Positions 7,650 to 16,841 of a stretch of DNA of 64,000 nucleotides are shown piece after piece. How positions within the stretch are numbered: position 1 is the first letter of the stretch; each line of letters starts with the position of its first letter. The position numbers and the translations under genes were made by a program. Where the stretch lies: contig NZ_CP129137.1 in the NCBI RefSeq assembly GCF_030406905.1, forward strand, positions 3,457,001 to 3,521,000. Direction: 5' to 3'. The DNA comes from Streptomyces sp. HUAS CB01 (GTDB lineage Bacteria; Actinomycetota; Actinomycetes; Streptomycetales; Streptomycetaceae). The notes beneath the pieces are model-generated. The model worked only from the letters and a program-made list of their open reading frames with translations, was not told the DNA's origin and made no database searches.

Positions 7650-8339
7650 ATGACGCACGAGCCCGGCGGCGACGGCACCGCCCGAGAGTTCCGTGAGCTG
7701 CTCAGGTCGCTGAAGGTCTGGGACACGGACCTGCCGCGCTTCGACCCGGACGGCGCCCCCGCGGAGCCGCTGCCGCTGTTCCACCGATGGTTCGTGGAGG
7801 CCGCGGCCGCCGGTCAGCCCGAGCCGCACACCATGACCCTCGCCACCGTGGACCAGGACGCCCGTCCCGACCTGCGGACGCTGGTGCTGCACGACGCGGA
7901 CGCCGACGGCTGGCACTTCGCCACCCACGCGACCAGCGCCAAGGGCCGCCAGCTCGCGTCCCGCCCGGAGGCCGCGCTCGGCTTCTACTGGCCCGTGCAC
8001 GGCCGGCAGGTACGCGTCCGCGGCCGGGTCGTGTCGGGCACCCCTGAGGAGGCGTACGCCGATCTGCACGCCCGGTCCACCGGCGCGCTGGCGGCGGCGC
8101 TCGTCGGCCGGCAGAGCGAGGTGCTGGGCTCGCAGGAGGAGTTGCGACGGGCGAGCGCGGCCGCGTGGGAGCGCGCGGAGGCCGATCCGGAGGCGTCGGT
8201 GGAGACCTGGACGGTGTACGTGCTCGTCCCGTCCGTGGTGGAGTTCTTCCAGGGGGACGCCCGCCGCCGGCACGTCCGGCTGCGCTACCGGCGCGAGGGC
8301 GAAGCGGACGCGTGGGTGCGGGAGCTGCTGTGGCCGTAG
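7650..8339 (+). CDS. PdxH-like pyridoxamine 5'-phosphate oxidase family protein
   Basis: A 229-residue relative of pyridoxine/pyridoxamine phosphate oxidase: an FMN-binding barrel with TMTLATVDQDARPDLRTLVL, a central FYWPVHGRQVRVRGRV strand, and a C-terminal dimerisation segment (PSVVEFFQGDARRRHVRLRY) corresponding to PdxH's P-x-x-VEFWQG...R. The canonical pdxH of this genome is at 56785-57444, so this copy is likely a paralogue with another flavin- or F420-linked role. Same operon direction as the PPOX gene 10 bp upstream. Confidence 0.8.
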   Translation: MTHEPGGDGTAREFRELLRSLKVWDTDLPRFDPDGAPAEPLPLFHRWFVEAAAAGQPEPHTMTLATVDQDARPDLRTLVLHDADADGWHFATHATSAKGRQLASRPEAALGFYWPVHGRQVRVRGRVVSGTPEEAYADLHARSTGALAAALVGRQSEVLGSQEELRRASAAAWERAEADPEASVETWTVYVLVPSVVEFFQGDARRRHVRLRYRREGEADAWVRELLWP

Positions 8340-8671
8340 CGGGGACGGGCCGGGAGGTGGACGCGGCCGCGCCGGTGCGGGACCTCCGCGACGTGCGGGT
8401 GCGGGGCGAGGAGCGGGAGCACGGTCCGACCCCGCTCACCGAGGACGAGGAGCGGCGGGCCCGCGCGGTCCTCTTCCCCGAACCGGGGAACGCCGTCGCC
8501 GACCGTGGCTGGGCGCGCTTCCCGGCGTACACGCCGGAGGGGCGGCGGCGGTTGGTCGACGTGGCGGCCGGGCTCAGCGCCCACTGGGGCCGGCAGGTGC
8601 TCGTCGTACCGGAGGACCAGTGCGCGCTGCGGCTCGTGCTCGAGGGCGCGGAGACACCTCCACTGCCCTGA
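8330..8671 (+). CDS. Conserved hypothetical protein
   Basis: I do not recognise this 113-residue acidic protein. It has no signal peptide, membrane segment or known motif. Its most structured part runs from LTEDEERRARAVLFPEPGN to HWGRQVLVVPEDQCALRLVLEG and looks like a small alpha/beta domain. The chosen GTG overlaps the last ten bases of the PdxH-like gene and has GGGAG about 6 nt upstream, indicating translational coupling. A later in-frame start would also be possible. Confidence 0.5.
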   Translation: MAVAGTGREVDAAAPVRDLRDVRVRGEEREHGPTPLTEDEERRARAVLFPEPGNAVADRGWARFPAYTPEGRRRLVDVAAGLSAHWGRQVLVVPEDQCALRLVLEGAETPPLP

Positions 8672-8961
8672 CGGACACCCCGCCGTGAGACGGACGCCGT
8701 CTCGCGTCGGCGTCGGAGCGGCTCTCGCCGGGCTCCCCCGCGAGGCGTCGAGTCCCGCCCGTCGGCCGGGTGTTCGTCCGACGCATGCCGACCCCCGACG
8801 GCAAATCGGTGGTTTCCGTTCTCAACCCGGGGAACCATTCGTGGCGCCGTCCCCTACTCCTGCGGTCGGACCGATCTCGGGCCCGGCGAGGGATTCCCCC
8901 AACTGCGGCCTGCGAAAGGGTGGGTGGGAATCGACCACCCCCCTTCTCAAGGACCGCCAAC

Positions 8962-10563
8962 ATGGTGCGAAGCAGACGAATAGCCCCCGTTCTGGCCGTC
9001 AGTGCCGTCGCGACCCTCGTCCCCGCGCTCACGCCCGCCGTGGCCTCGGCGGCCGCCCCGGCGCCCAAGGCCCCCGTCGCCGCGGACCCGCTGAAGCAGT
9101 ACACGCAGCAGAAGCCGCGCTGGAAGCGCTGCGACGCCCAGAGCCCGGCGGGCTACCAGTGCGCGACGATCAAGGTGCCGCTCGACTACGGCCGCCCCGG
9201 CGGCAAGAAGATCGACGTCGCGGTGTCGCGGATGAAGGCCACCAGTACCAGGGAGCGGCGCGGAGTGCTGCTGCTCAACCCCGGCGGCCCCGGCGGCGAG
9301 GGCCTGAGCATGCCGCTCTACCTGGCGAGCGAACTGCCCGCGTCGGTGAAGAAGCAGTACGACCTCATCGGGTTCGACCCGCGGGGCGTCGGCCAGAGCT
9401 CCCCGGTCAGCTGCGGGCTGAAGGACGGCGAACGGAACTGGGAACGGCCCTACAAGGCGGCGACGTTCGCCAAGGACGTGAAGTGGGCCCGCACGGTCGC
9501 CGAGAAGTGCCGGGCCAAGGGCGGCGACGCGCTGCTGCACTTCACCACCCGCAACACCGCCCGCGACATGGACGTCGTCCGCGCCGTGCTGGGCGAGAAG
9601 AAGATCTCCTACCTGGGGTACTCGTACGGCACCTACCTCGGCGCCGTCTACACGCAGATGTTCCCCAAGCGTGCCGACCGGTTCGTGCTGGACAGCGCCG
9701 TCGACCCGCAGCGGATCTGGCGGGGCATGATCCAGGTGTGGGCGGAGGGGGCCGAGCCCGCGTTCACGCACTGGAGCGAATGGACCGCGAAGCGGCACGC
9801 ACAGTACAAGCTCGGTGACACCCCGGCCAAGGTCCGCAAGACCTTCTGGGACCTGGTCGCCCAGGCCGACCGCAAGCCCATCGACTTCGAAGGGATGAGC
9901 CTGACCGGCGACGACATCCGCGCCGGGCGGGCGGTCTTCTTCGACGCGGACGTCGCCGCCCAGCAGATCGCCGACCTGAAGAAGGCGGCCGCGGGCAGGA
10001 AGCCCGCGCCGTCCCGCGAGCGCGGCTCGTCGCCGAGCCCCGTCCCGCCGTCGTTCGCCCGCGCCGTGCCCTCGGACAACGGGGACGCGAGCTTCTGGGC
10101 CGTGGTGTGCGCCGACACCCGCTCCTGGCCGCGCGACCCCGAGCAGTACCGCCGTGACGCCGTCCGCGACAAGGCCAAGTACCCGCTGTACGGCGACTTC
10201 GCGTCCAACATCAAGCCGTGTGCGTTCTGGAAGAACGGCCCCGAGCAGGCCACCCGGATCGACAACAAGGTGGGCGCGCTCGTCCTGCAGAACGAGTGGG
10301 ACTCCCAGACCCCGCTGACCAGCGGTCAGGGCCTGCGCCGGGCCATGAAGGGCTCCCGCATGGTCACCGTCCTCGGCGGCGAGGGCCACGGCATCTACGG
10401 CTCCAGGTCCTGCGCGGACAAGACGGCCACCGCCTATCTGACGACGGGCCGGCTCCCGGCGAAGGACGTGACCTGCCGGACGCCGGCCGGCCAGCGCAAG
10501 GACCGGCTGCAGCTTCCGCTGCCGACGCCTCCGGGGATCCCGGGGATGCGCGACCGCTTCTGA
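8962..10563 (+). CDS. Secreted alpha/beta-hydrolase peptidase (tripeptidyl aminopeptidase/SlpD-like)
   Basis: A 533-residue exported serine hydrolase. It starts with a basic N-region and hydrophobic core ending in ASA (about residue 30), a likely Sec signal peptide. Oxyanion-side motif LNPGGPGGEG lies at about 105-114; the nucleophile elbow is GYSYG with Ser221; a late Asp (NEWDSQTPL) and His (GEGHGIYG) complete the triad in the TAP-like C-terminal domain. Streptomyces Tap and SlpD/E proteins cleave N-terminal tripeptides from secreted proteins. The start is ATG 8962 with AAGGACC upstream. Followed by a strong hairpin terminator. No lipobox, so probably freely secreted. Confidence 0.9.
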   Translation: MVRSRRIAPVLAVSAVATLVPALTPAVASAAAPAPKAPVAADPLKQYTQQKPRWKRCDAQSPAGYQCATIKVPLDYGRPGGKKIDVAVSRMKATSTRERRGVLLLNPGGPGGEGLSMPLYLASELPASVKKQYDLIGFDPRGVGQSSPVSCGLKDGERNWERPYKAATFAKDVKWARTVAEKCRAKGGDALLHFTTRNTARDMDVVRAVLGEKKISYLGYSYGTYLGAVYTQMFPKRADRFVLDSAVDPQRIWRGMIQVWAEGAEPAFTHWSEWTAKRHAQYKLGDTPAKVRKTFWDLVAQADRKPIDFEGMSLTGDDIRAGRAVFFDADVAAQQIADLKKAAAGRKPAPSRERGSSPSPVPPSFARAVPSDNGDASFWAVVCADTRSWPRDPEQYRRDAVRDKAKYPLYGDFASNIKPCAFWKNGPEQATRIDNKVGALVLQNEWDSQTPLTSGQGLRRAMKGSRMVTVLGGEGHGIYGSRSCADKTATAYLTTGRLPAKDVTCRTPAGQRKDRLQLPLPTPPGIPGMRDRF

Positions 10564-10590
10564 CGCACGGCGACACCACCCGGTCGGACG

Positions 10591-10623
10591 ACGTGGGGCC
10601 TTCCGTTACGGGAGGCCCCACGT
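10591..10623. terminator. Hairpin terminator after the peptidase gene
   Basis: Inverted repeat with arms ACGTGGGGCCT and AGGCCCCACGT around an 11-nt partly paired loop, 27 bp past the stop codon. It lies between convergent genes and may serve both. Confidence 0.8.
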
Positions 10624-10881
10624 CACGTCCGAGGCCCGGCCGCCGGCCGGTCCCGCCGGGCGCGGACTCCGGGTTCGGCGCTCGGCGTTCAGCGCTTGCG
10701 CGCGCCCCGCACCGCGCGCTCCCGCCAGTCGCAGGAGACGGCGGCCGGGTCGGTCCAGTGGCGCCACGGCAGCGCGTCGACGTACCCGTCGACGATCCGG
10801 AACTCCAGCGCCGCGTCGTACCGGCCCAGGCGTGGTCCCCTGCCGGCCGGGCTGCGCGGTGCGGGGCCGAGGCCGGTGCCG

Positions 10882-11706
10882 TCAGCCCTCGGCGGTCACG
10901 AGGTCGGCGACGACCGCCGCGTGGTCGGACGGCCAGACGCCGTCCACCGGTCCGAAGCCCGCCCGCCGGACGGAGCGCACGTGTCCGAGCCCGCCCGGTC
11001 CGGGCGGACCGACGTGGATGTAGTCGATGCGGACGCTCGGCCCGAAGCCGGACAGGTACGGGTTGGCCGTGTCCCAGGTCGCGGACGGGGCCGACGGGTC
11101 CGCGTACTCCCAGGCGTCCAGGAACACCTGCCCCGCGACGGCTGGCGCGGTCCTGAGTCCGCCGAGCAGCCGGATCTCGTCGGAGTCCGACCAGGCGTTG
11201 AAGTCCCCGGTGATCACCGGCGGGTGGGGGCCGTCGCCCCGGTGCCGGGCGACGAAACCGACCAGCTCGCGCACCTGTGCCGAGCGCACGGCCGACGCGT
11301 CGGGGTCCGAGGTCAGATGGGTGGTGAAGAACGGCACGGGCGGGCCGCCGGGCACGTCCAGCCGGGTGTGGAGCACGAGGCGGCCGTCCTCGTACCTCGT
11401 GTTCGACGGCAGCCGCAGGACCTCGCGGCCGGCGATCGGCCAGCGGCTGAGCACGGCGTTGCCGAAGTCGACGTCCGGCTCGCCGTTCCTCTTCTGCCAC
11501 CGCTGCGGCGCGTCGGACGCCGCCCATGCCCAGTGGAGCCCCAGCTCCCCGGCGAGCCACTGCGCCAGGTTCTCGTCGCCCGTCGCCCACACCTCCTGGA
11601 GGCCGACGACATCGGGCCTCAGCTCGCGCAGGACGGCCAGGATCGCGTGCCGCCGCTTCTCCCAGGGCCCGAAGCGCCACCACACGTTCCACGTCACCAC
11701 ACGCAC
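10882..11706 (-). CDS. Endonuclease/exonuclease/phosphatase (EEP, DNase I-like) family protein
   Basis: A 274-residue protein with the full set of EEP metal-site motifs in order: TWNVW at the N-terminus, GLQEVW (catalytic Glu), TTHLTSD, GDFNAWSDS and the C-terminal PSDHAAV. Members hydrolyse phosphodiesters in DNA, RNA, phosphoinositides or sphingomyelin; the substrate is not predictable here. No signal peptide is seen. GTG 11706 was chosen because it begins the first beta strand; no strong ribosome site is visible, so the start is uncertain. It is the last gene after the DUF397 gene, 8 bp downstream. Confidence 0.85.
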   Translation of the reverse strand: MRVVTWNVWWRFGPWEKRRHAILAVLRELRPDVVGLQEVWATGDENLAQWLAGELGLHWAWAASDAPQRWQKRNGEPDVDFGNAVLSRWPIAGREVLRLPSNTRYEDGRLVLHTRLDVPGGPPVPFFTTHLTSDPDASAVRSAQVRELVGFVARHRGDGPHPPVITGDFNAWSDSDEIRLLGGLRTAPAVAGQVFLDAWEYADPSAPSATWDTANPYLSGFGPSVRIDYIHVGPPGPGGLGHVRSVRRAGFGPVDGVWPSDHAAVVADLVTAEG

Positions 11707-11714
11707 GGCGCGAG

Positions 11715-11891
11715 CTACCGGGCCGGGCGCGGGGCGGCGGTCGTGGCGACGAACGCGGCCCAGGCGGCCGGGGCGACGGTGAGCATGGGACCGCTGGGCA
11801 CCTTGGAGTCGCGGACGTGGACGGTGTGGGGGCAGGCGCCGCCCTCGTTGTCGCTGTAACTGCTCTTGAACCACACCAGGTCGGGGTTCAC
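11715..11891 (-). CDS. DUF397 domain protein
   Basis: A 58-residue protein made of one DUF397 domain: W-x-KSSYSDNEGGACPHTV, then HVRDSKVPSGP and a W-x-x-F segment. In actinomycetes such small proteins are encoded beside XRE/DUF5753 regulators and can antagonise them. Its GTG overlaps the upstream gene's stop (GTGA), the usual coupling, but that upstream regulator is truncated here, so this is an orphaned partner. Confidence 0.82.
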   Translation of the reverse strand: MNPDLVWFKSSYSDNEGGACPHTVHVRDSKVPSGPMLTVAPAAWAAFVATTAAPRPAR

Positions 11892-12160
11892 GGTCTCGCC
11901 GCCATCCTCTCGATCAGTTCCACCGACTCCCAGGGCGTGAGGGCCTGGGCCCGCAGTGCCCCGAAGAGGTCGAACGGCCGGTTGACCTCGTCCGGCTTGG
12001 AGATCAACGTAGCTCCGCCGTGCCCCTCCGTATACCCCGGATTCCGCCCTTGGCGGGTGCTCAGCAGTTGCATCGGCCCACTCAGTCCTGCGTGCACCTC
12101 CCGTTCCATCGGCATCACCTGCACCGTCAGATGGTTCCTCGTCCGCACCGACCCCAGCAG
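11888..12160 (-). pseudogene. Truncated XRE/DUF5753 regulator (3' remnant)
   Basis: Only the last 80 or so codons of a DUF5753 regulator are recognisable: LTVQVMPMEREVHAGL, GPMQLL, then ALTPWESVELIERM near the end. The DNA-binding XRE domain and most of the ligand-binding half are missing. Homology fades at about 12160, exactly where the remnant of a divergently oriented gene begins. No ribosome site precedes any in-frame start. It still overlaps the DUF397 gene by GTGA. Interpreted as the left side of a deletion scar. Confidence 0.72.
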
Positions 12161-12164
12161 ATGT

Positions 12165-12794
12165 ATGCGGCACACGCTGCCCTGGGTCCATGCGCTGCAC
12201 GACGATCCGGAGGCCATGCGCCGCTGCGCGGCCTCGTCCCATCTCCTGCTGCGCAGCAGTGCCGCGCGGGCGAAGCGTCTCCCGCCGGATGTCGTCGAGC
12301 GCCTGGCCCGGGACGAGGACCGGGTCGTGCGGCTGTTCCTGGCCGAGTCCTGCGACGACGCGCCCGCGTCCGTGCTGCTGGAGGTGTGGCTGTGGTGGGA
12401 CGGCAGCCTCAGCTTCCCGGGGAGGCCCCGCTCGCACCCGAACTTCCCGCGCCGGGATCTTCTCCGGTACGCGGACGATCCGCATCACCGGCTGCGTCAG
12501 CCGGCGTTGGACGATCCGGACTCGACGCCCGAGCTGGTGGAGCGCTTCAGCCGGGATCCCCACTGGGAGGTGCGGCGCCGGGCGGCGGAGGACCCGCGGC
12601 TGTCGACGGCGTCGGCGGTGCCCTTGCTCGACGACCCGCACGAATGGGTGCGCGTGACGGCGGTGCGGCACGGGCGGTTGCCCGCGCGCACGCTGGTGCG
12701 GCTGCTGCGGGACCTGAGGACGGTCCGTGACGCCCTGGTCAGCCCGACGCTTCCCGTCGCCGTCATGCGCCGGATGGCCGAGCCCTCCGGCTGA
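12165..12794 (+). pseudogene. Truncated leucine-rich-variant/HEAT-like repeat protein (3' remnant)
   Basis: About 210 codons of a repeat protein with recurring helical units of the type LPPDVVERLARDEDRVVR, STPELVERFSRDPHWEVRR and STASAVPLLDDPHEWVR. Full-length relatives, as I recall them, are around 400-500 residues and carry further N-terminal repeats that are absent here. The first ATG (12165) has no ribosome-binding site. Its 3' end overlaps the convergent DUF35 gene by 32 bp. It abuts the DUF5753 remnant head-to-head, which suggests one deletion removed both promoters and 5' ends. It could still be expressed as a short protein. Confidence 0.62.
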
Positions 12795-13320
12795 CGTCCG
12801 GCGCCGGGCGGAACACCGGCACCACCACTCCCCCGCCCTCCTCCCGGAAGGAGACCTCCAGCTCCATGCCGATGCGCAGGTCCGCCTCCGCGCACCCGAC
12901 GATCTCGGTCATCATCCGAGGCCCCTCGGCGAGATCGACGACGGCGGCGGTGTAGGGCGTGCGGGCGCCGAAGGGCGGAAGATCGTTCCGGTGGACGACG
13001 GACCAGGTGTAGAGGGTCGCCCGGCCGCCGGTGCGCTCCCAGGTGACGTCCTCGCTCCAGCAGTACGGGCAGAACTCGCGCGGGTAGTGGTGGGCGCGAC
13101 CGCACGCGCCGCAGCGGCGGATCAGCAGGCGGCCCTCGGCGGCGGCGTTCCACCATGGGCGGGTGAAGTCGTCGATGTCGGGGGTCGCCGCGGTCCGCTC
13201 CGCCGGAACCGCGCCCCGGTCCGCCGGGACCGCACTCCGGTCGGGGGGCGCAGCCGCCCCTGCGGGGGTCGCGGCCGTCCCGCCGGCACTGCTCCCGTCG
13301 CCGTTCCCGCGCGGGCTCAC
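12763..13320 (-). CDS. DUF35 OB-fold/zinc-ribbon acyl-CoA-associated protein
   Basis: A 185-residue protein: a rubredoxin-like zinc ribbon (C-GAC-GRAHHYPREFC-PYC) followed by an OB-fold with TLYTWSVVHRNDLPPF and PYTAAVVDLAEGPRMMTEI. DUF35 proteins bind acyl-CoA and form complexes with SCP-x thiolase-fold enzymes, for example in steroid side-chain aldolases. A natural partner is the cysteine-less thiolase-fold protein at 5765-6940. The GTG start overlaps the stop of the DoxX gene (GTGA). Unusual is an N-terminal Pro/Ala-rich leader of about 48 residues with imperfect repeats (VPADRGAVPAER) that the family lacks. Confidence 0.85.
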   Translation of the reverse strand: MSPRGNGDGSSAGGTAATPAGAAAPPDRSAVPADRGAVPAERTAATPDIDDFTRPWWNAAAEGRLLIRRCGACGRAHHYPREFCPYCWSEDVTWERTGGRATLYTWSVVHRNDLPPFGARTPYTAAVVDLAEGPRMMTEIVGCAEADLRIGMELEVSFREEGGGVVVPVFRPAPDVSRRARPSGA

Positions 13321-13769
13321 AGGAACAGTCCCAGCACGCTGTCGAGGGACCAGGTCTGCCACGACACGGCGAGCAGCGCGACGAGCGAGACAAGCGCCAT
13401 CATCGCGTTCTGCCCCTGCTCGGCCCAGTCGTGGATCATCAGGACCAGGTAGAGGAGATTGAGGACCAGCCCTCCGATCAGGGCGACCGGGGTGAGGAAC
13501 CCGGTGATCAGGCCGAGGCCGAGGGCGAGTTCGGCGTAGACGACGATGTACGCCATCGCCTTGGGGCGCGGGGCGACGATCCGGTCGAATCCGGACCTGA
13601 CCGCCGTCCAGCGGTGCTTCGCGGCGACATCGGCGGCCCAGGCGATGCCGGTGCCGCGCTCGAACCAGCCCTTCCTGTCCTTGTGCCTCCAGCTCTCCAG
13701 CCACCACAGGCCGAGGCCGATGCGCAGGACGGCGAGCCATTCGGCGCCGGTGAGCCAGATCGTCCGCAT
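13317..13769 (-). CDS. DoxX-like integral membrane protein
   Basis: A 150-residue membrane protein with four hydrophobic segments, beginning with WLAVLRIGLGLWWLESW and ending with LVSLVALLAVSWQTW, typical of DoxX/DoxD-like proteins. Some relatives form redox complexes in the membrane; the specific role here is unknown. ATG 13769 is preceded by GGGGAGGGG; an ATG six codons upstream would overlap that site. First gene of a two-gene operon with the DUF35 gene (GTGA overlap), reading away from operator site 3. Confidence 0.8.
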   Translation of the reverse strand: MRTIWLTGAEWLAVLRIGLGLWWLESWRHKDRKGWFERGTGIAWAADVAAKHRWTAVRSGFDRIVAPRPKAMAYIVVYAELALGLGLITGFLTPVALIGGLVLNLLYLVLMIHDWAEQGQNAMMALVSLVALLAVSWQTWSLDSVLGLFL

Positions 13770-13792
13770 CCCCGGTCCCCTCCCCACAGTTT

Positions 13793-13807
13793 CTGACGGT
13801 ACGTCAG
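13793..13807. promoter_or_regulatory. Regulon operator site 3 (perfect CTGACG-N3-CGTCAG), divergent
   Basis: CTGACGGTACGTCAG, perfect arms. It lies 23 bp upstream of the DoxX/DUF35 operon and 81 bp upstream of the divergent flavin monooxygenase gene, so one site may control both. Confidence 0.8.
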
Positions 13808-13888
13808 TTCACCGGAACCGGGCCCGTGTGCGCAAGAGGTAGCCGGCCGTGACCGTTTCGCAACCGCGTGCCACTAGAGTCAGCGCTC

Positions 13889-15076
13889 ATGCCCGACCAC
13901 AGAGCCATCGACCTCACCGACGACCGCCCGGTGTACGTCATCGGGGCCGGACCCGGCGGTCTCGCCGTGGCCGCCGCCCTGCGGGAGCGCGGGGTGCGGG
14001 CGGTCGTCCTGGAGAAGTCGGATTCCGTGGGCGCGTCCTGGCGCGGTCACTACGACCGGCTGCACCTGCACACGACCCGGCGCCTGTCGGGCCTGCCCGG
14101 CCTGCCCATGCCGCGCCGCTTCGGACGCTGGGTCTCCCGGGACGACGTGGTCCGCTACCTGGAGAAGTACGCCGAGTTCCACGAGCTGGAGCTGGTGACG
14201 GGCGTGGAGGTGTCCAGGATCGAGCCCGAGGGCTCCGACTGGGTGCTCCACGCGACCGGCGGCCGCCGGCTCACCGGGCGGGCCGTCGTGGTGGCGACCG
14301 GGTTCAACCACACGCCCCGTACACCGGACTGGCCCGGCCGGGACACGTACACGGGCGAGCTGCTGCACGCCTCCGCGTACCGCAACCCCGACCCGTACAC
14401 GGGCAAGGACGTGCTCGTCGTCGGAGTCGGCAACACGGGCGCGGAGATAGCGGCGGACCTGGCCGGGGCGGGAGCCGCGCGGGTGCGTCTGGCCGTGCGG
14501 ACCGCCCCGCACATCGTGCGCCGTTCGACCGCCGGCTGGCCGGCGCAGCGCACGGGGATCCTCGTGCGGCGGCTGCCCGTGCGGCTGGTGGACGCGGCGG
14601 GCCGGCTGATGGCGCGGGCGGCCGTGCCCGACCTGTCCGCCCAGGGGCTGCCGCGCCCCGAGGCGGGCCTGTACACACGCGTCCGGCAGGGCGCCATCCC
14701 CGTACAGGACGTGGGTCTGATCGACGCGGTCCGCACCGGGAAGGTGGAGCCGGTCGCCGCCGTCGACGCCTTCGACGACGACAAGGTGGTCCTCGCGGAC
14801 GGCTCCCGCATATCGCCGGACGCGGTCATCGCGGCCACCGGCTACCACCGTGCGCTGGAGCCGCTGGTGGGGCATCTCGGCGTACTGGACGAGCGCGGCC
14901 GGCCGGTCGTCCACGGCGGCCGGACCCCGCGCGAGGCCCCGGGCCTGTACTTCACGGGCTTCACCAACCCCATCAGCGGGATGCTCCGTGAAATGGCCCT
15001 GGACGCACGGAAGATCGCCAAGGCCCTCTCGAAGCGGCCTTCCGGGCCGGGCGAGGAGCGTCCGGGGCGCGGATGA
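13889..15076 (+). CDS. Flavin-containing (YUCCA/BVMO-like) monooxygenase
   Basis: A 395-residue flavoprotein with an FAD Rossmann motif GAGPGG (residues 19-24), the ATGFN strand near 136-140, a second NADPH Rossmann motif GVGNTG (179-184) and a late IAATGYH segment. This two-nucleotide layout is that of class B flavin monooxygenases (N-hydroxylating, YUCCA-type, Baeyer-Villiger relatives). It probably inserts oxygen into a pathway intermediate or substrate. ATG 13889 is used; GTG 13868 in the same frame is the alternative. TAGAGT at 13875-13880 could be a -10 box for a leaderless transcript. Diverges from DoxX/DUF35 across operator site 3. Confidence 0.87.
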   Translation: MPDHRAIDLTDDRPVYVIGAGPGGLAVAAALRERGVRAVVLEKSDSVGASWRGHYDRLHLHTTRRLSGLPGLPMPRRFGRWVSRDDVVRYLEKYAEFHELELVTGVEVSRIEPEGSDWVLHATGGRRLTGRAVVVATGFNHTPRTPDWPGRDTYTGELLHASAYRNPDPYTGKDVLVVGVGNTGAEIAADLAGAGAARVRLAVRTAPHIVRRSTAGWPAQRTGILVRRLPVRLVDAAGRLMARAAVPDLSAQGLPRPEAGLYTRVRQGAIPVQDVGLIDAVRTGKVEPVAAVDAFDDDKVVLADGSRISPDAVIAATGYHRALEPLVGHLGVLDERGRPVVHGGRTPREAPGLYFTGFTNPISGMLREMALDARKIAKALSKRPSGPGEERPGRG

Positions 15077-15091
15077 CGCCCGGCGCCGGGC

Positions 15092-16288
<1,197 letters not shown>

Positions 16289-16768
16289 TGCGTGGGGCGT
16301 TCCTTCGGGGGGCGGTGCTCGGTCACAGAGGTGGACGCGGATCGGGCGGGTGGCGTTGACCCCGACGGGCTTCGGCCGGGGTGCCGGCGTCCGGTCCCGA
16401 CGCCGTAGCCCGGTCTCGGTCGCCGGCAGCGGACCACGGACCGGGCCCGGCGGCGACCGGACCCGCCGCCCAGGAGGCGCAGGCCTCACGCCGGGCGCCG
16501 ACCGCGGACCGGACGCGCCCGCCCGGCGGTGTCCGGGCATGCCCGTCCCGGCGCCGTCGGACACGCCCGTCCCGGGAGGCGCAGGCCCCACGCCGAGGAG
16601 CCGCAGTCCCACCGGTACCGGTGATCCGGCCAGTCCCTCCCGTGCATCCGGCCATCCTGGACCCGTTCGCCCGGGGACGGGTTCCTTCCGCGCCGCCCCG
16701 GGCAGGCATCCCTCCGCGCACCCGCCCGGCCGGGCTCCCACAGGCACTTCCCCACGCACGAGCAGTTC

Positions 16769-16783
16769 CTGACATGCCGTCAG
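16769..16783. promoter_or_regulatory. Regulon operator site 4a (CTGACA-N3-CGTCAG)
   Basis: CTGACATGCCGTCAG, one mismatch in the left arm, first of a tandem pair. The 553-bp gap 16289-16841 otherwise contains only GC-rich low-complexity sequence and no gene I can support. Confidence 0.75.
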
Positions 16784-16792
16784 TTCTGTAAT

Positions 16793-16807
16793 CTGACTAT
16801 GCGTCAG
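16793..16807. promoter_or_regulatory. Regulon operator site 4b (CTGACT-N3-CGTCAG)
   Basis: CTGACTATGCGTCAG, second of a tandem pair with centres 24 bp apart; it ends 34 bp before the acyl-CoA synthetase start. Two sites on one face or nearly so would permit cooperative binding; this is the only promoter here with two sites for one direction. Confidence 0.75.
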
Positions 16808-16841
16808 TAACGTGGCCGACGAGCAAGGAGCGGGCGGAACG

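Noticed and set aside
12794-12808. CTGACGTCCGGCGCC after the repeat-protein remnant
   Set aside because: Only the left half matches the regulon palindrome and it lies at gene ends, not before a start.
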